Assembly: GCA_036961295.1 (NCBI GenBank)
Contig: JBALVX010000001.1
Coordinates: 1,116,001-1,180,000, forward strand
Reading direction: 5' to 3'
DNA: 64,000 nucleotides
From: JAGPUQ01 sp036961295
GTDB lineage: Bacteria > Pseudomonadota > Gammaproteobacteria > Pseudomonadales > Porticoccaceae
Part shown: positions 24,173 to 33,170 of the stretch, one piece after another
Layout: each line of letters begins with the position of its first letter
Position numbering within the stretch: position 1 is the stretch's first letter
Made by a program: the position numbers and the translations under genes
The notes under the pieces: generated by a model
Seen by the model: the letters and a program-made list of their open reading frames with translations, nothing else
Databases searched by the model: none
What the model was told of the DNA's origin: nothing

Positions 24173-25525
24173 TCACAGGGTGCGGCCAATAACACGCTCC
24201 AGATGAGCACTATCCAAACGCTCATCATCGACCTTAATATAGGTCACCTTATGGCTCGGAAGATGCACCACATCCTCAACACCGTCAACCACTCCCAGCA
24301 AGGCGCTGGCGGCAATAGGGTCGCTGCCCTCGTGCTCCAGGGTAAGACTACGCAGATAACGCGGGGGCTTCATTGGCAGAGCAACGGCCAACCACACTAG
24401 CGCAGCCACCAACGCTAGCCAGAATACGGAGGACAAACCAAAGGTGTGGACTACCAAGCCCCCCAATACACCACCGCAAAAAGCGCCCAAGAATTGACTG
24501 GTCGAATACATCCCCATAGCCGTGCCTTTGATACCCGCAGGACTCATCTTACTCACCAACGATGGCAAGGATGCTTCCAACAAGTTAAACGCCACAAAAA
24601 ATACCAGCAAGCCCATCGTCATTACAGTGAGATCATTATTGGCAACCGCCATAATGGCTTCGGAGAGCACTAGTACCGCAACGGCGCCAACGAACACCGG
24701 TTTCATCTTGCGCCGGGTCTCACCCCACCAGATAAACGGCACCATCAATGCAAAGCCGCCGCCCATGGTCAGCAAATATAAATACCAGTGATCTTCTCGA
24801 GAAAAACCCATGTTCTGTTCCAGCAGCAGGGGCACCGACACCCACGTCGCCATTTGCGCAAAATGCAGTACGAAAATGCCCAGGTTGAGGCGTCGTAATT
24901 CGACGTCGCGGAGCACCCTGGACAACATAGCAGGCAGGGGAATAACATCGTGCCCCTTATTGTTCACTGCGGGGTTAGGAATCACCAATAGCAGCACCAA
25001 CATACCCACACCCGACAATACCGCCGTTAACCAGAAAACCGCCGGCATCCCCCAATGGCTAGCCACTAAGGGCCCTAGCACCATAGCCGCGGCAAACGAT
25101 AAACCGATACTACCACCCACCGCCGCCATTGCGCGGGTACGGTGCTGCTCTCGGGTTAAATCCGACAGCAGCGCCATAATCACGCTGGCCACCGCGCCCG
25201 AACCCTGTAGCGCTCGCCCAATAATCATCCCGTAAATACTTTCAGACAGCGCCGCAATCACACTGCCTATGGCAAATAACACCATGCCCAGCACAATTAA
25301 TGGCTTGCGCCCAAAGCGGTCCGAGGCAAGTCCGAAAGGGATTTGTAATGCACCTTGAGTTAAACCGTAAATACCCAGGCAAATACCAACCGTAATCGCG
25401 CTCCCCCCCGAATAATCGGACGCGTACAGACTCAGCACCGGCAGCACCATAAACAGGCCGAGCATACGCGTGGCATAAAGGAAGGCCAGTCCTACTATAG
25501 AACGGGTTTCTAAGCGTGATAGCAT
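24173..25525 (-). CDS. yajR: MFS transporter of the YajR type
   Basis: Twelve membrane segments span residues 10-385, with the MFS motif A GLASDRFGRKPLIVLG and the YajR-like LGRALQGSGA/VMALLSDLTREQ. About 60 C-terminal residues form a cytoplasmic domain ending HKVTYIKVDDERLDSAHLE, matching the ferredoxin-like YAM domain of YajR. The length of 450 fits. It is a proton-driven exporter whose substrate is unknown. In Pseudomonas this gene separates uvrA and ssb; here uvrA is not upstream. Confidence 0.88.
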   Translation of the reverse strand: MLSRLETRSIVGLAFLYATRMLGLFMVLPVLSLYASDYSGGSAITVGICLGIYGLTQGALQIPFGLASDRFGRKPLIVLGMVLFAIGSVIAALSESIYGMIIGRALQGSGAVASVIMALLSDLTREQHRTRAMAAVGGSIGLSFAAAMVLGPLVASHWGMPAVFWLTAVLSGVGMLVLLLVIPNPAVNNKGHDVIPLPAMLSRVLRDVELRRLNLGIFVLHFAQMATWVSVPLLLEQNMGFSREDHWYLYLLTMGGGFALMVPFIWWGETRRKMKPVFVGAVAVLVLSEAIMAVANNDLTVMTMGLLVFFVAFNLLEASLPSLVSKMSPAGIKGTAMGMYSTSQFLGAFCGGVLGGLVVHTFGLSSVFWLALVAALVWLAVALPMKPPRYLRSLTLEHEGSDPIAASALLGVVDGVEDVVHLPSHKVTYIKVDDERLDSAHLERVIGRTL

Positions 25526-25675
25526 GAAGATCTAGCGTTAACTACGAGAATATCAGCCGGCATTATAGGTTAAATGTATTCCGCACTCCCGCGTAAACAT
25601 CAGTGGCAACGAAAAATTTGGTATCGGCGTGTAAACATTATCGCTCCGTGCAGCTGGTCCCATCCAGGGATTGTT

Positions 25676-25723
25676 ATTGTGATCGCTCTTGCGACGGCTA
25701 TTGTGACGACTCTTGTGATGGGA
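25676..25723. repeat. 12-bp tandem repeat, four units
   Basis: ATTGTGATCGCT, CTTGCGACGGCT, ATTGTGACGACT and CTTGTGATGGGA are adjacent. Alternate units are most alike, so the array also reads as a doubled 24-mer. It lies in the divergent spacer between yajR and the sugar dehydratase gene. Confidence 0.85.
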
Positions 25724-25797
25724 TAGACATCTCAAAAGGCAGAACAGCTCAAGGATAGGAACTCGCCCTTTGATCTGGAACCGCGCAGTTATATGAT

Positions 25798-27894
25798 GTG
25801 GCAATCAACATCCAACCTAGAGCAAAAGGTATGAAAGACTGGTTAATTGGTCTACCCCGCATCTGGAAGCGCACGCTCCTGGTTGGCCTGGATCTTTCAG
25901 TCATCGTCTTTGCACTGGCAGCGGCGTTTATGCTTCGCCTGGGCAGCGAGGAGTTCATTGACCTGATCAAAGCACAGGCACCCTTCGAGATAAACTCGAT
26001 CGGCTCCCTATTCATTATCGCCCCTTTTGCGGTATTTCCCTTCCTGATAAAAAGCGGTCTCTACAGTACTGTTAACCGTTATAACGGCACCGAAGTGACG
26101 GGCTCCGTGGTCAGAGCAATGACCTTGGGTGTGGCAACCTTTCTGATCATTTTATTCCTCATCCCCGGCCCGCAATTTTTACCGCGCTCGGTGCCTATTC
26201 TTTGGTGGGCGCTGACTATCGGCATTATTGCGGGCACCCGCTACTGGGCTGGAAAATGGTTACACGGCGATTCTCTATCCTCCTTGATTTCCAGTATTGC
26301 AAACCCAAACTACCGAGGCTCCAAACGCAGCCTCCCGGTAGCCATCTACGGTTCAGGCGCTGCTGGGCGACAGTTACTAGCGGCCTTGCGGCAGGGCTAT
26401 CAATACCACCCCGCTGCCTTCATCGATGACGACCAAAAACTGCACAACAGCCTGGTTTCTGGCGTACGGGTTTACAGCCCGGCACAAATAAAAAAAATGA
26501 TCAGCCGTACCGAAGTAAAAGAAGTCTTGCTGGCTATTCCTTCGGCCAGCCCATCGAGAAGAAAACAGATTATCGAATTACTCGAACCCTTCGGCCTCGG
26601 CATTAAAACCATGCCAGGCATGGAAGAAATCGCCCAGGGCAAGGTGAAAATTGAAGGCATTCGCGAGATTAGCATTGACGATATATTGGGACGGGATTCT
26701 GTACCCCCGGTGCCCGAACTGTTTGCGCCGTGCATTGAAAACAAGGTGGTTTTGGTGACCGGGGCTGGCGGCTCTATCGGAGCAGAATTATGTCGGCAAA
26801 TCATGACTGCTGCCCCCAGTCGTCTGGTGTTATTTGAAAACTCCGAATACAACCTTTATCAAATTGACCAGGAATTAGAGCGGATAAAGCAACACACGCA
26901 AGCCAAAACCGATATTGTCCCGATACTCGGTTGCGTCACTCAACCTCGCCGACTTAATGAAGTGGTCAAAAATTTTGGCGTTCAAACTATCTATCACGCT
27001 GCCGCCTACAAGCATGTGCCCATTGTGGAGTACAACAGTTATCAGGGTCTAAAAAATAATGTGCTCGGCACCCTTTATGCCGCTCAGGCGGCCATCCTAA
27101 ACAAGGTCGATAATTTTGTACTGATTTCCACAGATAAAGCGGTACGCCCAACCAACATTATGGGCGCGACCAAAAGAGTATCTGAACTGGTCTTGCAGGC
27201 CCTGAGTCAGGAGCCTTCAGTTAACTTTTTTAACGCTGAAAAATTCGGTCTCACACCAACAACAAATGCTATTAATCGTACCCGTTTCACCATGGTTCGA
27301 TTCGGCAACGTATTGGATTCATCGGGATCCGTTATCCCAAAATTTCGTGAACAAATAAAAAACGGGGGCCCGGTCACCGTCACTCACCCAGATATCATTC
27401 GTTATTTTATGACTATCCCAGAAGCTGCTCAGCTGGTTATTCAGGCGGGTTCACTAGGTGAAGGCGGAGACGTGTTTGTTCTCGACATGGGAGAACCGGT
27501 TAAAATTGATGATCTCGCAAAAAAATTAATCCATCTTTCAGGACTGACGATAAGAAACAAAGATGGTTCCGAAGGCGATATCGAAGTCGAATACAGTGGC
27601 TTACGTCCAGGCGAAAAACTCTACGAAGAATTATTAATTGGCCACGATGTTTATAACACTCAACATCCAAAAATTAAACGCGCTAACGAACAAGTCGTTA
27701 ACTGGGCTTCGTTAAATGAACTACTGACCCAACTCTTACAGGCGTTTCGAAGCAATGATTATCCTATGGTGCGCAAGTTATTAATCGCTCAAACTGAGAT
27801 AGCCTATGCACCCCAGGACGAAATCAATGACCGATTGCACAACCAGGTTTCTGTCGGCGACAGGCCCTACAAAAACCAGGCCCAACAAAATTAA
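25798..27894 (+). CDS. membrane-bound UDP-sugar 4,6-dehydratase (WbpM/PglF/CapD type)
   Basis: The N-terminus has four membrane helices (about residues 25-165). A Rossmann-like CoA-binding-type domain follows (VAIYGSGAAGRQLL, about 180), then the extended SDR domain (VLVTGAGGSIGAELCRQI, about 315). The active site reads ISTDKAVRPTNIMGATK, with Met in place of the usual Tyr, as in WbpM. It makes 4-keto-6-deoxy sugars from UDP-GlcNAc for O-antigen, capsule or glycoprotein. The start is uncertain: GTG 25798, or ATG 25831 (MKDWLIGLP), which fits the family better but has no ribosome site. Confidence 0.92.
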   Translation: MAINIQPRAKGMKDWLIGLPRIWKRTLLVGLDLSVIVFALAAAFMLRLGSEEFIDLIKAQAPFEINSIGSLFIIAPFAVFPFLIKSGLYSTVNRYNGTEVTGSVVRAMTLGVATFLIILFLIPGPQFLPRSVPILWWALTIGIIAGTRYWAGKWLHGDSLSSLISSIANPNYRGSKRSLPVAIYGSGAAGRQLLAALRQGYQYHPAAFIDDDQKLHNSLVSGVRVYSPAQIKKMISRTEVKEVLLAIPSASPSRRKQIIELLEPFGLGIKTMPGMEEIAQGKVKIEGIREISIDDILGRDSVPPVPELFAPCIENKVVLVTGAGGSIGAELCRQIMTAAPSRLVLFENSEYNLYQIDQELERIKQHTQAKTDIVPILGCVTQPRRLNEVVKNFGVQTIYHAAAYKHVPIVEYNSYQGLKNNVLGTLYAAQAAILNKVDNFVLISTDKAVRPTNIMGATKRVSELVLQALSQEPSVNFFNAEKFGLTPTTNAINRTRFTMVRFGNVLDSSGSVIPKFREQIKNGGPVTVTHPDIIRYFMTIPEAAQLVIQAGSLGEGGDVFVLDMGEPVKIDDLAKKLIHLSGLTIRNKDGSEGDIEVEYSGLRPGEKLYEELLIGHDVYNTQHPKIKRANEQVVNWASLNELLTQLLQAFRSNDYPMVRKLLIAQTEIAYAPQDEINDRLHNQVSVGDRPYKNQAQQN

Positions 27895-28002
27895 TTAACC
27901 CTTAACTAGCGGCTTATCGCCAATCGTGGTAGATTTTGCGCCTCTGCGGAGGAGCTCAACTACCGCTGATCATATCAATCTAACAATCTGGGGAAGTAAA
28001 CC

Positions 28003-28755
28003 ATGGGACGAGTACAGGACAAAGTTTGCCTAATTACAGGCGCAGCACTGGGTATGGGCCGAGAACACGCCCTACTTCTGGCAGAACACGGCGCTCGCCT
28101 GATTCTGACCGACTTGAATGTCGAAGCCGGTGAAGCCACCGCCAAGGACATTAACGACGCCGGCGGCGACGCCATCTTTATCAAACACGACGCTTCATCT
28201 GAGCAAGACTGGCAGCAAGTGATCAAAACCGGCGTAGAGCATTTTGGCAAGATCGATGTACTGGTAAATAATGCCGGCGTACTAACATTGAAGAGCATTC
28301 AAGACACCACCACTGAAGACTGGGACTTTGTACAAAGCATCAATACCCGCGGGGTGTTTTACGGGGTGAAATACGTATTACCCGCCATGCAGAAAGCGGG
28401 CGGCGGCTCAATTATTAATATTTCTTCCATTTACGGGATTGTCGGTGCCCCAAGCGCTTCGGCCTACCAGGCATCAAAAGGTGCAGTCCGCCTGCTCAGT
28501 AAATCTGCCGCAGTTGAATACGCTGAATACAATGTCCGGGTTAACTCAGTTCACCCTGGCGTTATTGCCACCAACATGACCAAAGATATCATGGTCGATG
28601 ACGCGTCTACCGATGCGCTACTTGGCAGCGCCCTTATCCGGCGCCCGGCGCAACCCAAAGAGGTTTCCTGGGGCATACTGTTTCTCGCTTCGGACGAATC
28701 GTCTTATATGACCGGCTCCGAACTGGTGATCGACGGCGGCTATACTGCTACTTAA
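28003..28755 (+). CDS. short-chain dehydrogenase, hydroxysteroid-dehydrogenase-like
   Basis: Classical SDR of 250 residues: cofactor loop TGAALGMGREHA, LVNNAGVL, catalytic Ser in NISSIYG, and YQASKGAVRLLSK. The Asp of LTDLNVEAGE after the second strand indicates NAD(H). Overall style is that of glucose-dehydrogenase-like and 3-alpha/20-beta-hydroxysteroid dehydrogenases, but the substrate cannot be fixed. GGGGAAG precedes the ATG. It is a single gene ended by a strong terminator. Confidence 0.9.
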   Translation: MGRVQDKVCLITGAALGMGREHALLLAEHGARLILTDLNVEAGEATAKDINDAGGDAIFIKHDASSEQDWQQVIKTGVEHFGKIDVLVNNAGVLTLKSIQDTTTEDWDFVQSINTRGVFYGVKYVLPAMQKAGGGSIINISSIYGIVGAPSASAYQASKGAVRLLSKSAAVEYAEYNVRVNSVHPGVIATNMTKDIMVDDASTDALLGSALIRRPAQPKEVSWGILFLASDESSYMTGSELVIDGGYTAT

Positions 28756-28805
28756 GGATGATCATTTAAGGACGGTCACTTAAGACTGCCGTTTAAGTTC
28801 TTAAA
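28750..28805. repeat. 14-bp tandem repeat at the SDR stop codon
   Basis: ACTTAAGGATGATC, ATTTAAGGACGGTC, ACTTAAGACTGCCG and TTTAAGTTCTTAAA are adjacent. The first unit contains the TAA stop (28753-28755). Confidence 0.85.
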
Positions 28806-28833
28806 AAAGAACCGGCGCTATAAATTATACGAT

Positions 28834-28873
28834 GCCATAAAAAAGAGCCACTTCAGTGGCTCTTTTTTATGGC
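28834..28873. terminator. bidirectional terminator
   Basis: The perfect stem GCCATAAAAAAGAGCCACT/AGTGGCTCTTTTTTATGGC has a 2-nt loop. It separates the + strand SDR from the - strand DUF3501 operon. Confidence 0.93.
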
Positions 28874-28901
28874 AAACAAATAATACTAAAACTATATTTG
28901 T

Positions 28902-29501
28902 TTAATTTAACACTATATCGTCGAGGTCCGCGCTTAGCTCATCTCGAGTATCTGCAGATACTGGCTCTCCCGCCAGCGTCATATAGGGATGATCAATACC
29001 GAAACTTAGAGCGGTGCCACTCTTTAAACTTCGAATCATGTCAGCGCTCAATTCAAAGCGCATAAAATGTACCGCAGAGGTTTTTTCTTCTCGACTTCTT
29101 TCCATATCTTCATCGGCAATGCCATACACCTTGTCACAACCTTCCACCTGCGCCCATACTTTGTCCTCAACACCCACTAAGCGCGACAAATGTATTTTGC
29201 GCTCTTCGGGATCGTCGTACTCGATCATAAAGGTGGCTTTCCAGTTACTGCCATCGGGGATTAATGGGTTGTAAGAATCCAGTTCTTCTTCAATAGCGGG
29301 AGCGTCAAAAATACGCTCAATACGCAACATTTCTTGAATTTGATACTGAATAGTCAAACGATTTTCAAAATAGAGGCGAGCGTTATCGCTTATCGCGACC
29401 TGTCGAACCTTCTTATTTTTAATAATTTCTGCGCGAAAGTCCTGTCGCTTAGCAGAGTATTCTTCCAACGACCAAAGGTCGTCTCTCGATAATTTATTCA
29501 T
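28902..29501 (-). CDS. DUF3501 family protein
   Basis: This 199-residue soluble protein begins MNKLSRDDLWSLEEYSAKRQDFR and contains RLYFENRLTIQYQIQEMLRIER and the segment LIPDGSNWKATFMIEYDD, which I recall as features of DUF3501. Its start overlaps the stop of the Fe-S protein gene, so they are coupled. DUF3501 genes usually sit with rubrerythrin and this Fe-S protein, and a joint role in peroxide reduction or Fe-S electron transfer is likely, but the biochemistry is not established. Confidence 0.85.
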   Translation of the reverse strand: MNKLSRDDLWSLEEYSAKRQDFRAEIIKNKKVRQVAISDNARLYFENRLTIQYQIQEMLRIERIFDAPAIEEELDSYNPLIPDGSNWKATFMIEYDDPEERKIHLSRLVGVEDKVWAQVEGCDKVYGIADEDMERSREEKTSAVHFMRFELSADMIRSLKSGTALSFGIDHPYMTLAGEPVSADTRDELSADLDDIVLN

Positions 29502-30874
29502 TACTCTAAACCTCCTAAACCATAAGCGTGACGCAGTAGCGTCATCGGGTGTTCGGGCTTTTCAACGCTGTCCGCTAGCTCGGCAATATGCACGGCAGCC
29601 ATGGGACAGTCACTGGAAAAGTGATCCGTTTCTATTTGATCAATTTTGCGCGCTACGGGACGACCAATTTTAACGGCCTTATCGTAGGTTTCCTTTTTCA
29701 CCGCGTAAGTACCATCGTGACCGGAGCAGCGCTCCTGAGGATGCACATTGGTGCCCGGCACCAGAGCCAGTACATCGCGGGTTTTCAGTCCAATTTTTTG
29801 TACGCGCAAATGGCAGGCGACGTGGTAACCAATCTCGCCCAGGCTATTTTTAAAGTCAGTATTTAATTGACCTGCCTTGTATCGCAAAAACAAATATTCA
29901 AAGGGGTCAAAAAAAGCTTGCTGAACTTTTTTAACCTGCTCGTCATCGGGATAGAGCAAGGGCAATTCCTGCTTGTACATCAGCGCGCAGGACGGCACCG
30001 GTGCGATCAGGTCGTAACCTTCATCCACCAACTTTGCCAATACCGGAATATTCGCTTCTTTTAACTTATTGACACTATCTAAATCACCCAGCTCCAGCTT
30101 CGGCATACCGCAACATTGCTCTTTGGGAACCAGCTCAATATGAATATTGTTGTGCTGAAACACCTGATAAAAATCTTCGCCCAAATCTGGACTGTTGTAG
30201 TTACCATAGCAAGTGGCATACAGGGCAACTTTACCGGTAGTGCGTCCGGCAGCTTGCGGAGTAATATCCTGAGCCATCGTAGCAACCCGCTTACGCAAGG
30301 TTTTACTGTGGTAACTAGGGATCGGCGCATTGCGATGTACACCAAACGTAGATTCAAACACCTTGCGGAAGGTCGTATTTTGATTCAAGGCATTGACCGT
30401 GACATCCACTAGCGGGATCGTCGCCAGCTTACCAACCGTATCCGTACTGGTGAGGACCTTATCCCGAAATGAAGCGCCTTCTTCTTTAAATTTGATCGCC
30501 TTAGCGCGCAACATTAAATGCGGGAAATCCACATTCCATTCGTGGGGCGGCACATAAGGGCACTTAACTTGATAACACAAGTCGCAGAGATAGCACTGAT
30601 CAACCACCTTACCGTAGTCGGCTTTATCGACGCCATCGACTTCCATGGTGCTTGACTCATCGACCAGATCAAACAAGGTGGGGAAAGAATCGCACAAGCT
30701 CACACAGCGGCGGCAACCGTGGCAAATATCGTAAACCCGTTCTAACTCTTCGTTTAGAGCGTCCTTGTCCCAATACTCAGGCGTTTTCCACTCGATAGGG
30801 TGCCGCGTCGGCGCTTCAAGATTACCTTCTCTTCTGACTTTAGTTGCAGTTGCGGGAGGCGAGTTCTCACTCAT
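29501..30874 (-). CDS. Fe-S oxidoreductase with ferredoxin and two CCG domains
   Basis: ATG 30874 is preferred (457 residues) because AGGAAAG precedes it. Residues 45-105 hold two [4Fe-4S] motifs, CHGCRRCVSLC and CYLCDLCYQVKCPY. Two cysteine-rich CCG-type domains follow, around YATCYGNYNSPD/QCCGMPKLELGD and HVACHLRVQKIG/RCSGHDGTYAVK. The layout resembles GlpC and the heterodisulfide reductase HdrB/D group. It probably passes electrons toward rubrerythrin. It lies downstream of the rubrerythrin gene, past a terminator and a tandem repeat, and overlaps the DUF3501 gene. Confidence 0.9.
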   Translation of the reverse strand: MSENSPPATATKVRREGNLEAPTRHPIEWKTPEYWDKDALNEELERVYDICHGCRRCVSLCDSFPTLFDLVDESSTMEVDGVDKADYGKVVDQCYLCDLCYQVKCPYVPPHEWNVDFPHLMLRAKAIKFKEEGASFRDKVLTSTDTVGKLATIPLVDVTVNALNQNTTFRKVFESTFGVHRNAPIPSYHSKTLRKRVATMAQDITPQAAGRTTGKVALYATCYGNYNSPDLGEDFYQVFQHNNIHIELVPKEQCCGMPKLELGDLDSVNKLKEANIPVLAKLVDEGYDLIAPVPSCALMYKQELPLLYPDDEQVKKVQQAFFDPFEYLFLRYKAGQLNTDFKNSLGEIGYHVACHLRVQKIGLKTRDVLALVPGTNVHPQERCSGHDGTYAVKKETYDKAVKIGRPVARKIDQIETDHFSSDCPMAAVHIAELADSVEKPEHPMTLLRHAYGLGGLE

Positions 30875-30917
30875 AATACTTTCCTGGATAAAAAATGCGG
30901 AGGGCAACTTTGAGGAA

Positions 30918-30959
30918 AAGCTAACCGTCAAAGCCTCCCGTCAAAAGCCTGACGTCAAA
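30918..30959. repeat. 14-bp tandem repeat upstream of the Fe-S gene
   Basis: AAGCTAACCGTCAA, AGCCTCCCGTCAAA and AGCCTGACGTCAAA are adjacent, between the rubrerythrin terminator and the Fe-S gene's ribosome site. Confidence 0.75.
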
Positions 30960-30964
30960 ACAGC

Positions 30965-31024
30965 AGAGCAAAAAAAACTTCGGTGCTACCGTACTCTCGC
31001 ACCCAACACCGAAGTTTTTGCTCT
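30965..31024 (-). terminator. terminator/attenuator after rubrerythrin
   Basis: AGAGCAAAAACTTCGGTG pairs with CACCGAAGTTTTTTTTGCTCT across a 21-nt loop on the - strand, ending in a T run. Partial read-through would give rubrerythrin in excess over the two downstream genes. Confidence 0.8.
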
Positions 31025-31031
31025 TAGCTAA

Positions 31032-31454
31032 TTAAGCGTCGAGAGTGTCCAGCGCTTTCTGAAAACGGTTGGCGTGGCTACGTTCAGCCTTAGCCAGAGT
31101 TTCCATCCAGTCTGCAATTTCGTCAAAACCTTCATCGCGCGCGGCTTTAGCCATGCCCGGATACATATCGGTGTACTCGTGAGTTTCACCAGCTACAGAT
31201 GCCTTCAAATTATCGGAGGTAGGACCGATGGGCAGGCCTGTTGCGGGATCACCGGTTTCTTCCAGATACTCCAGATGGCCGTGTGCATGGCCCGTCTCGC
31301 CTTCCGCAGTAGAACGAAATACCGCAGCCACATCGTTATAGCCTTCAACGTCGGCTTTGGCGGCAAAATAAAGATATCGACGATTGGCCTGAGATTCGCC
31401 GGCAAAAGCGTCTTTCAAATTTTGTTCAGTTTGTGAACCTTTAAGTGATGGCAT
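31032..31454 (-). CDS. rubrerythrin family protein
   Basis: The 140-residue four-helix bundle carries the diiron ligands: FAGESQANRRYLYFA, the EGETGHAHGHLEYL segment, GETHEYTDMYPGMAK and LAKAERSHANRF. The C-terminal rubredoxin domain of classical rubrerythrins is absent, so electrons must come from a separate partner, plausibly the Fe-S protein downstream. It reduces hydrogen peroxide in the cytoplasm. Its promoter region is shared with the divergent oxyR gene, which suggests control by OxyR. Confidence 0.95.
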   Translation of the reverse strand: MPSLKGSQTEQNLKDAFAGESQANRRYLYFAAKADVEGYNDVAAVFRSTAEGETGHAHGHLEYLEETGDPATGLPIGPTSDNLKASVAGETHEYTDMYPGMAKAARDEGFDEIADWMETLAKAERSHANRFQKALDTLDA

Positions 31455-31580
31455 ACGTTTCTCCTGTTGATGTAACTTCCCGAACCAAAAAACAGCTCTT
31501 TACAGAACTTGGCCTTACAGTAGCGCCTGGATTACAATCGGTAAAGTGAATTTTTTGATTATTATTGATCGGAATTATCG

Positions 31581-32486
31581 ATGGCAGCTAAACCTACTCT
31601 CAAACAGCTGAGATACCTCTGCGCCGTGGCCAATACTCGCCACTTTGGCAATGCAGCCAAAGCCTGTCATGTCACCCAATCCACCCTCAGCGCGGGTATT
31701 CAGGAGCTCGAAACCACCCTTGGCATCAACCTCGTTGAGCGTAGCAATAAAACCGTGTTGCTAAGCGCTGCTGGCAACCTGGTAGTGGAGCGCGCACAAA
31801 CCATTCTGACCGAGGTGGAAGAGTTGGTGGAGGAAGCCGCCTCAACCCTTGAGCCCTTCAATCGTGCCGTCCGCCTGGGCGTGATCCCCACCATCGCGCC
31901 CTTCTTACTGCCTTCCGCGCTTACCGCGCTGCGCAAGGATTATCCGGACTTCCAACTACTGATCCGGGAGGACCTGTCTGAAAACCTGATCAACTTGCTC
32001 AATCAGGGCGACCTCGACCTGTTATTGATGGCACTGCCCTACCCCATGTCGAACGTGACAGTTCACCATCTGTTTCAAGATCCCTTCTGCGCCGCCTACC
32101 CGGCGGGACACCCGCTTAGCAAGATCAAAAAACTACACACCCGCGATCTCAAAGGCCACGATATTTTGTTACTTGAAAACGGCCACTGCCTACGCGACCA
32201 GGCACTGGAAGCCTGCAAACTACTCGACCAACAAATATCACTGTCCTTTGAAGCCACCAGCTTGCACACTTTGGTGCCGATGGTGGCCAACGGTATCGGT
32301 ATTACTTTACTGCCCCAAATGGCCATCGATACCGGCATTCTTTCCGGTCTCGACAACGTCGAAACACGAGCATTTAGCAAGGCCGATGTATCCCGGTCAA
32401 TCGATTTCGTGTGGCGCGCCAAAAGCCCACGCGCAGAGGAATACCGTATGCTGACGCGCTATTTTAAAAAGACGGGTAAGAGTTAA
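31581..32486 (+). CDS. oxyR: LysR-type peroxide sensor OxyR
   Basis: The winged-helix DNA-binding domain covers residues 1-65 (FGNAAKACHVTQSTLSAGIQELE), followed by the LysR effector domain. The OxyR redox pair is intact: Cys203 and Cys212 in GHCLRDQALEACK, nine residues apart as in the E. coli C199/C208 pair that forms a disulfide on peroxide exposure. The length of 301 is standard. It is divergent from the rubrerythrin operon across 126 bp, an arrangement typical of direct regulation. Confidence 0.95.
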   Translation: MAAKPTLKQLRYLCAVANTRHFGNAAKACHVTQSTLSAGIQELETTLGINLVERSNKTVLLSAAGNLVVERAQTILTEVEELVEEAASTLEPFNRAVRLGVIPTIAPFLLPSALTALRKDYPDFQLLIREDLSENLINLLNQGDLDLLLMALPYPMSNVTVHHLFQDPFCAAYPAGHPLSKIKKLHTRDLKGHDILLLENGHCLRDQALEACKLLDQQISLSFEATSLHTLVPMVANGIGITLLPQMAIDTGILSGLDNVETRAFSKADVSRSIDFVWRAKSPRAEEYRMLTRYFKKTGKS

Positions 32487-32822
32487 AGAGACAACTGAGC
32501 TGGATTAACATAGGGAAGGGAAAAGCGGCCAAAAGCTGGGCACGAAAAAAAACCACGTGAGACTCTTACAACTCGCGAAAAGACAGATCACCTCATGCGA
32601 TCCGCCAGATAAAACCCCATAGTCTGACCTGATTTACCGACTACACTATTGGTTAAGTTATTAACAAATAGAATAAGCTACGGCCTACACAAGGCCCTAA
32701 ACCGGCACACCTAAATCATCGCCAGCAACATCTATAACACCCAATCCAGTCCAAAGATTTTCAAATCAAATAAATTTGATTTGAAACAGTAGACCTTCAG
32801 GAATTCGTCACGATGAGGAGTT
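32487..32822. other. non-coding gap between oxyR and csp
   Basis: I see no gene here. The only clear structure is an AT-rich palindrome at 32759-32786 (TTTCAAATCAAA, 4-nt loop, TTTGATTTGAAA), 36 bp beyond the csp stop. It could act as a weak terminator or as an operator. Confidence 0.6.
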
Positions 32823-33029
32823 TTACAGTCCTGAAACGTTCTCGGCCTGAGGGCCCTTCTCGCCCTGCGTCACTTCAAAAGAAACCTGCTGGCCTTCTTG
32901 AAGTGTCTTGTAGCCGTCTCCGACAATCGAACGGAAATGTACGAATACATCTGGGCCGCCCTCTTGTTCGATAAAACCATAGCCTTTATCGGCGTTAAAC
33001 CATTTAACTGTGCCTGTTACGGTGGACAT
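32823..33029 (-). CDS. cold-shock domain protein
   Basis: The 68-residue protein is a single cold-shock OB-fold with both RNA-binding motifs, KGYGFI and VFVHFRSI. It acts as an RNA chaperone that melts secondary structure. Length matches CspA-type proteins. GGAGATAGG precedes the ATG. The message has a long leader with an 8-bp stem (33060-33067 with 33085-33092), the kind of structured leader through which csp genes are often thermoregulated. Whether it is cold-induced cannot be told from sequence. Confidence 0.96.
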   Translation of the reverse strand: MSTVTGTVKWFNADKGYGFIEQEGGPDVFVHFRSIVGDGYKTLQEGQQVSFEVTQGEKGPQAENVSGL

Positions 33030-33059
33030 CTAACCTATCTCCATTTACTTTACGAAATC

Positions 33060-33092
33060 ATACTACCTTGTGAATATCCTTCAGGGTAGTAT
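33060..33092 (-). promoter_or_regulatory. stem in the csp leader or promoter
   Basis: ATACTACC and GGTAGTAT form a perfect 8-bp inverted repeat with a 17-nt spacer, ending 31 bp upstream of the csp start. It could be a leader hairpin or a repressor site. Confidence 0.5.
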
Positions 33093-33170
33093 TGTTACGA
33101 GACCGAATGCACTAAGCAACAATCCCTTGCGACCACCTGACTCGACGTCATCCTCGGCTAATCGATAACA

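Noticed and set aside
32759..32786. AT-rich perfect palindrome considered as a rho-independent terminator of csp.
   Set aside because: It has no GC in the stem beyond isolated bases and no separate T-tract, so I list it only within the gap entry.
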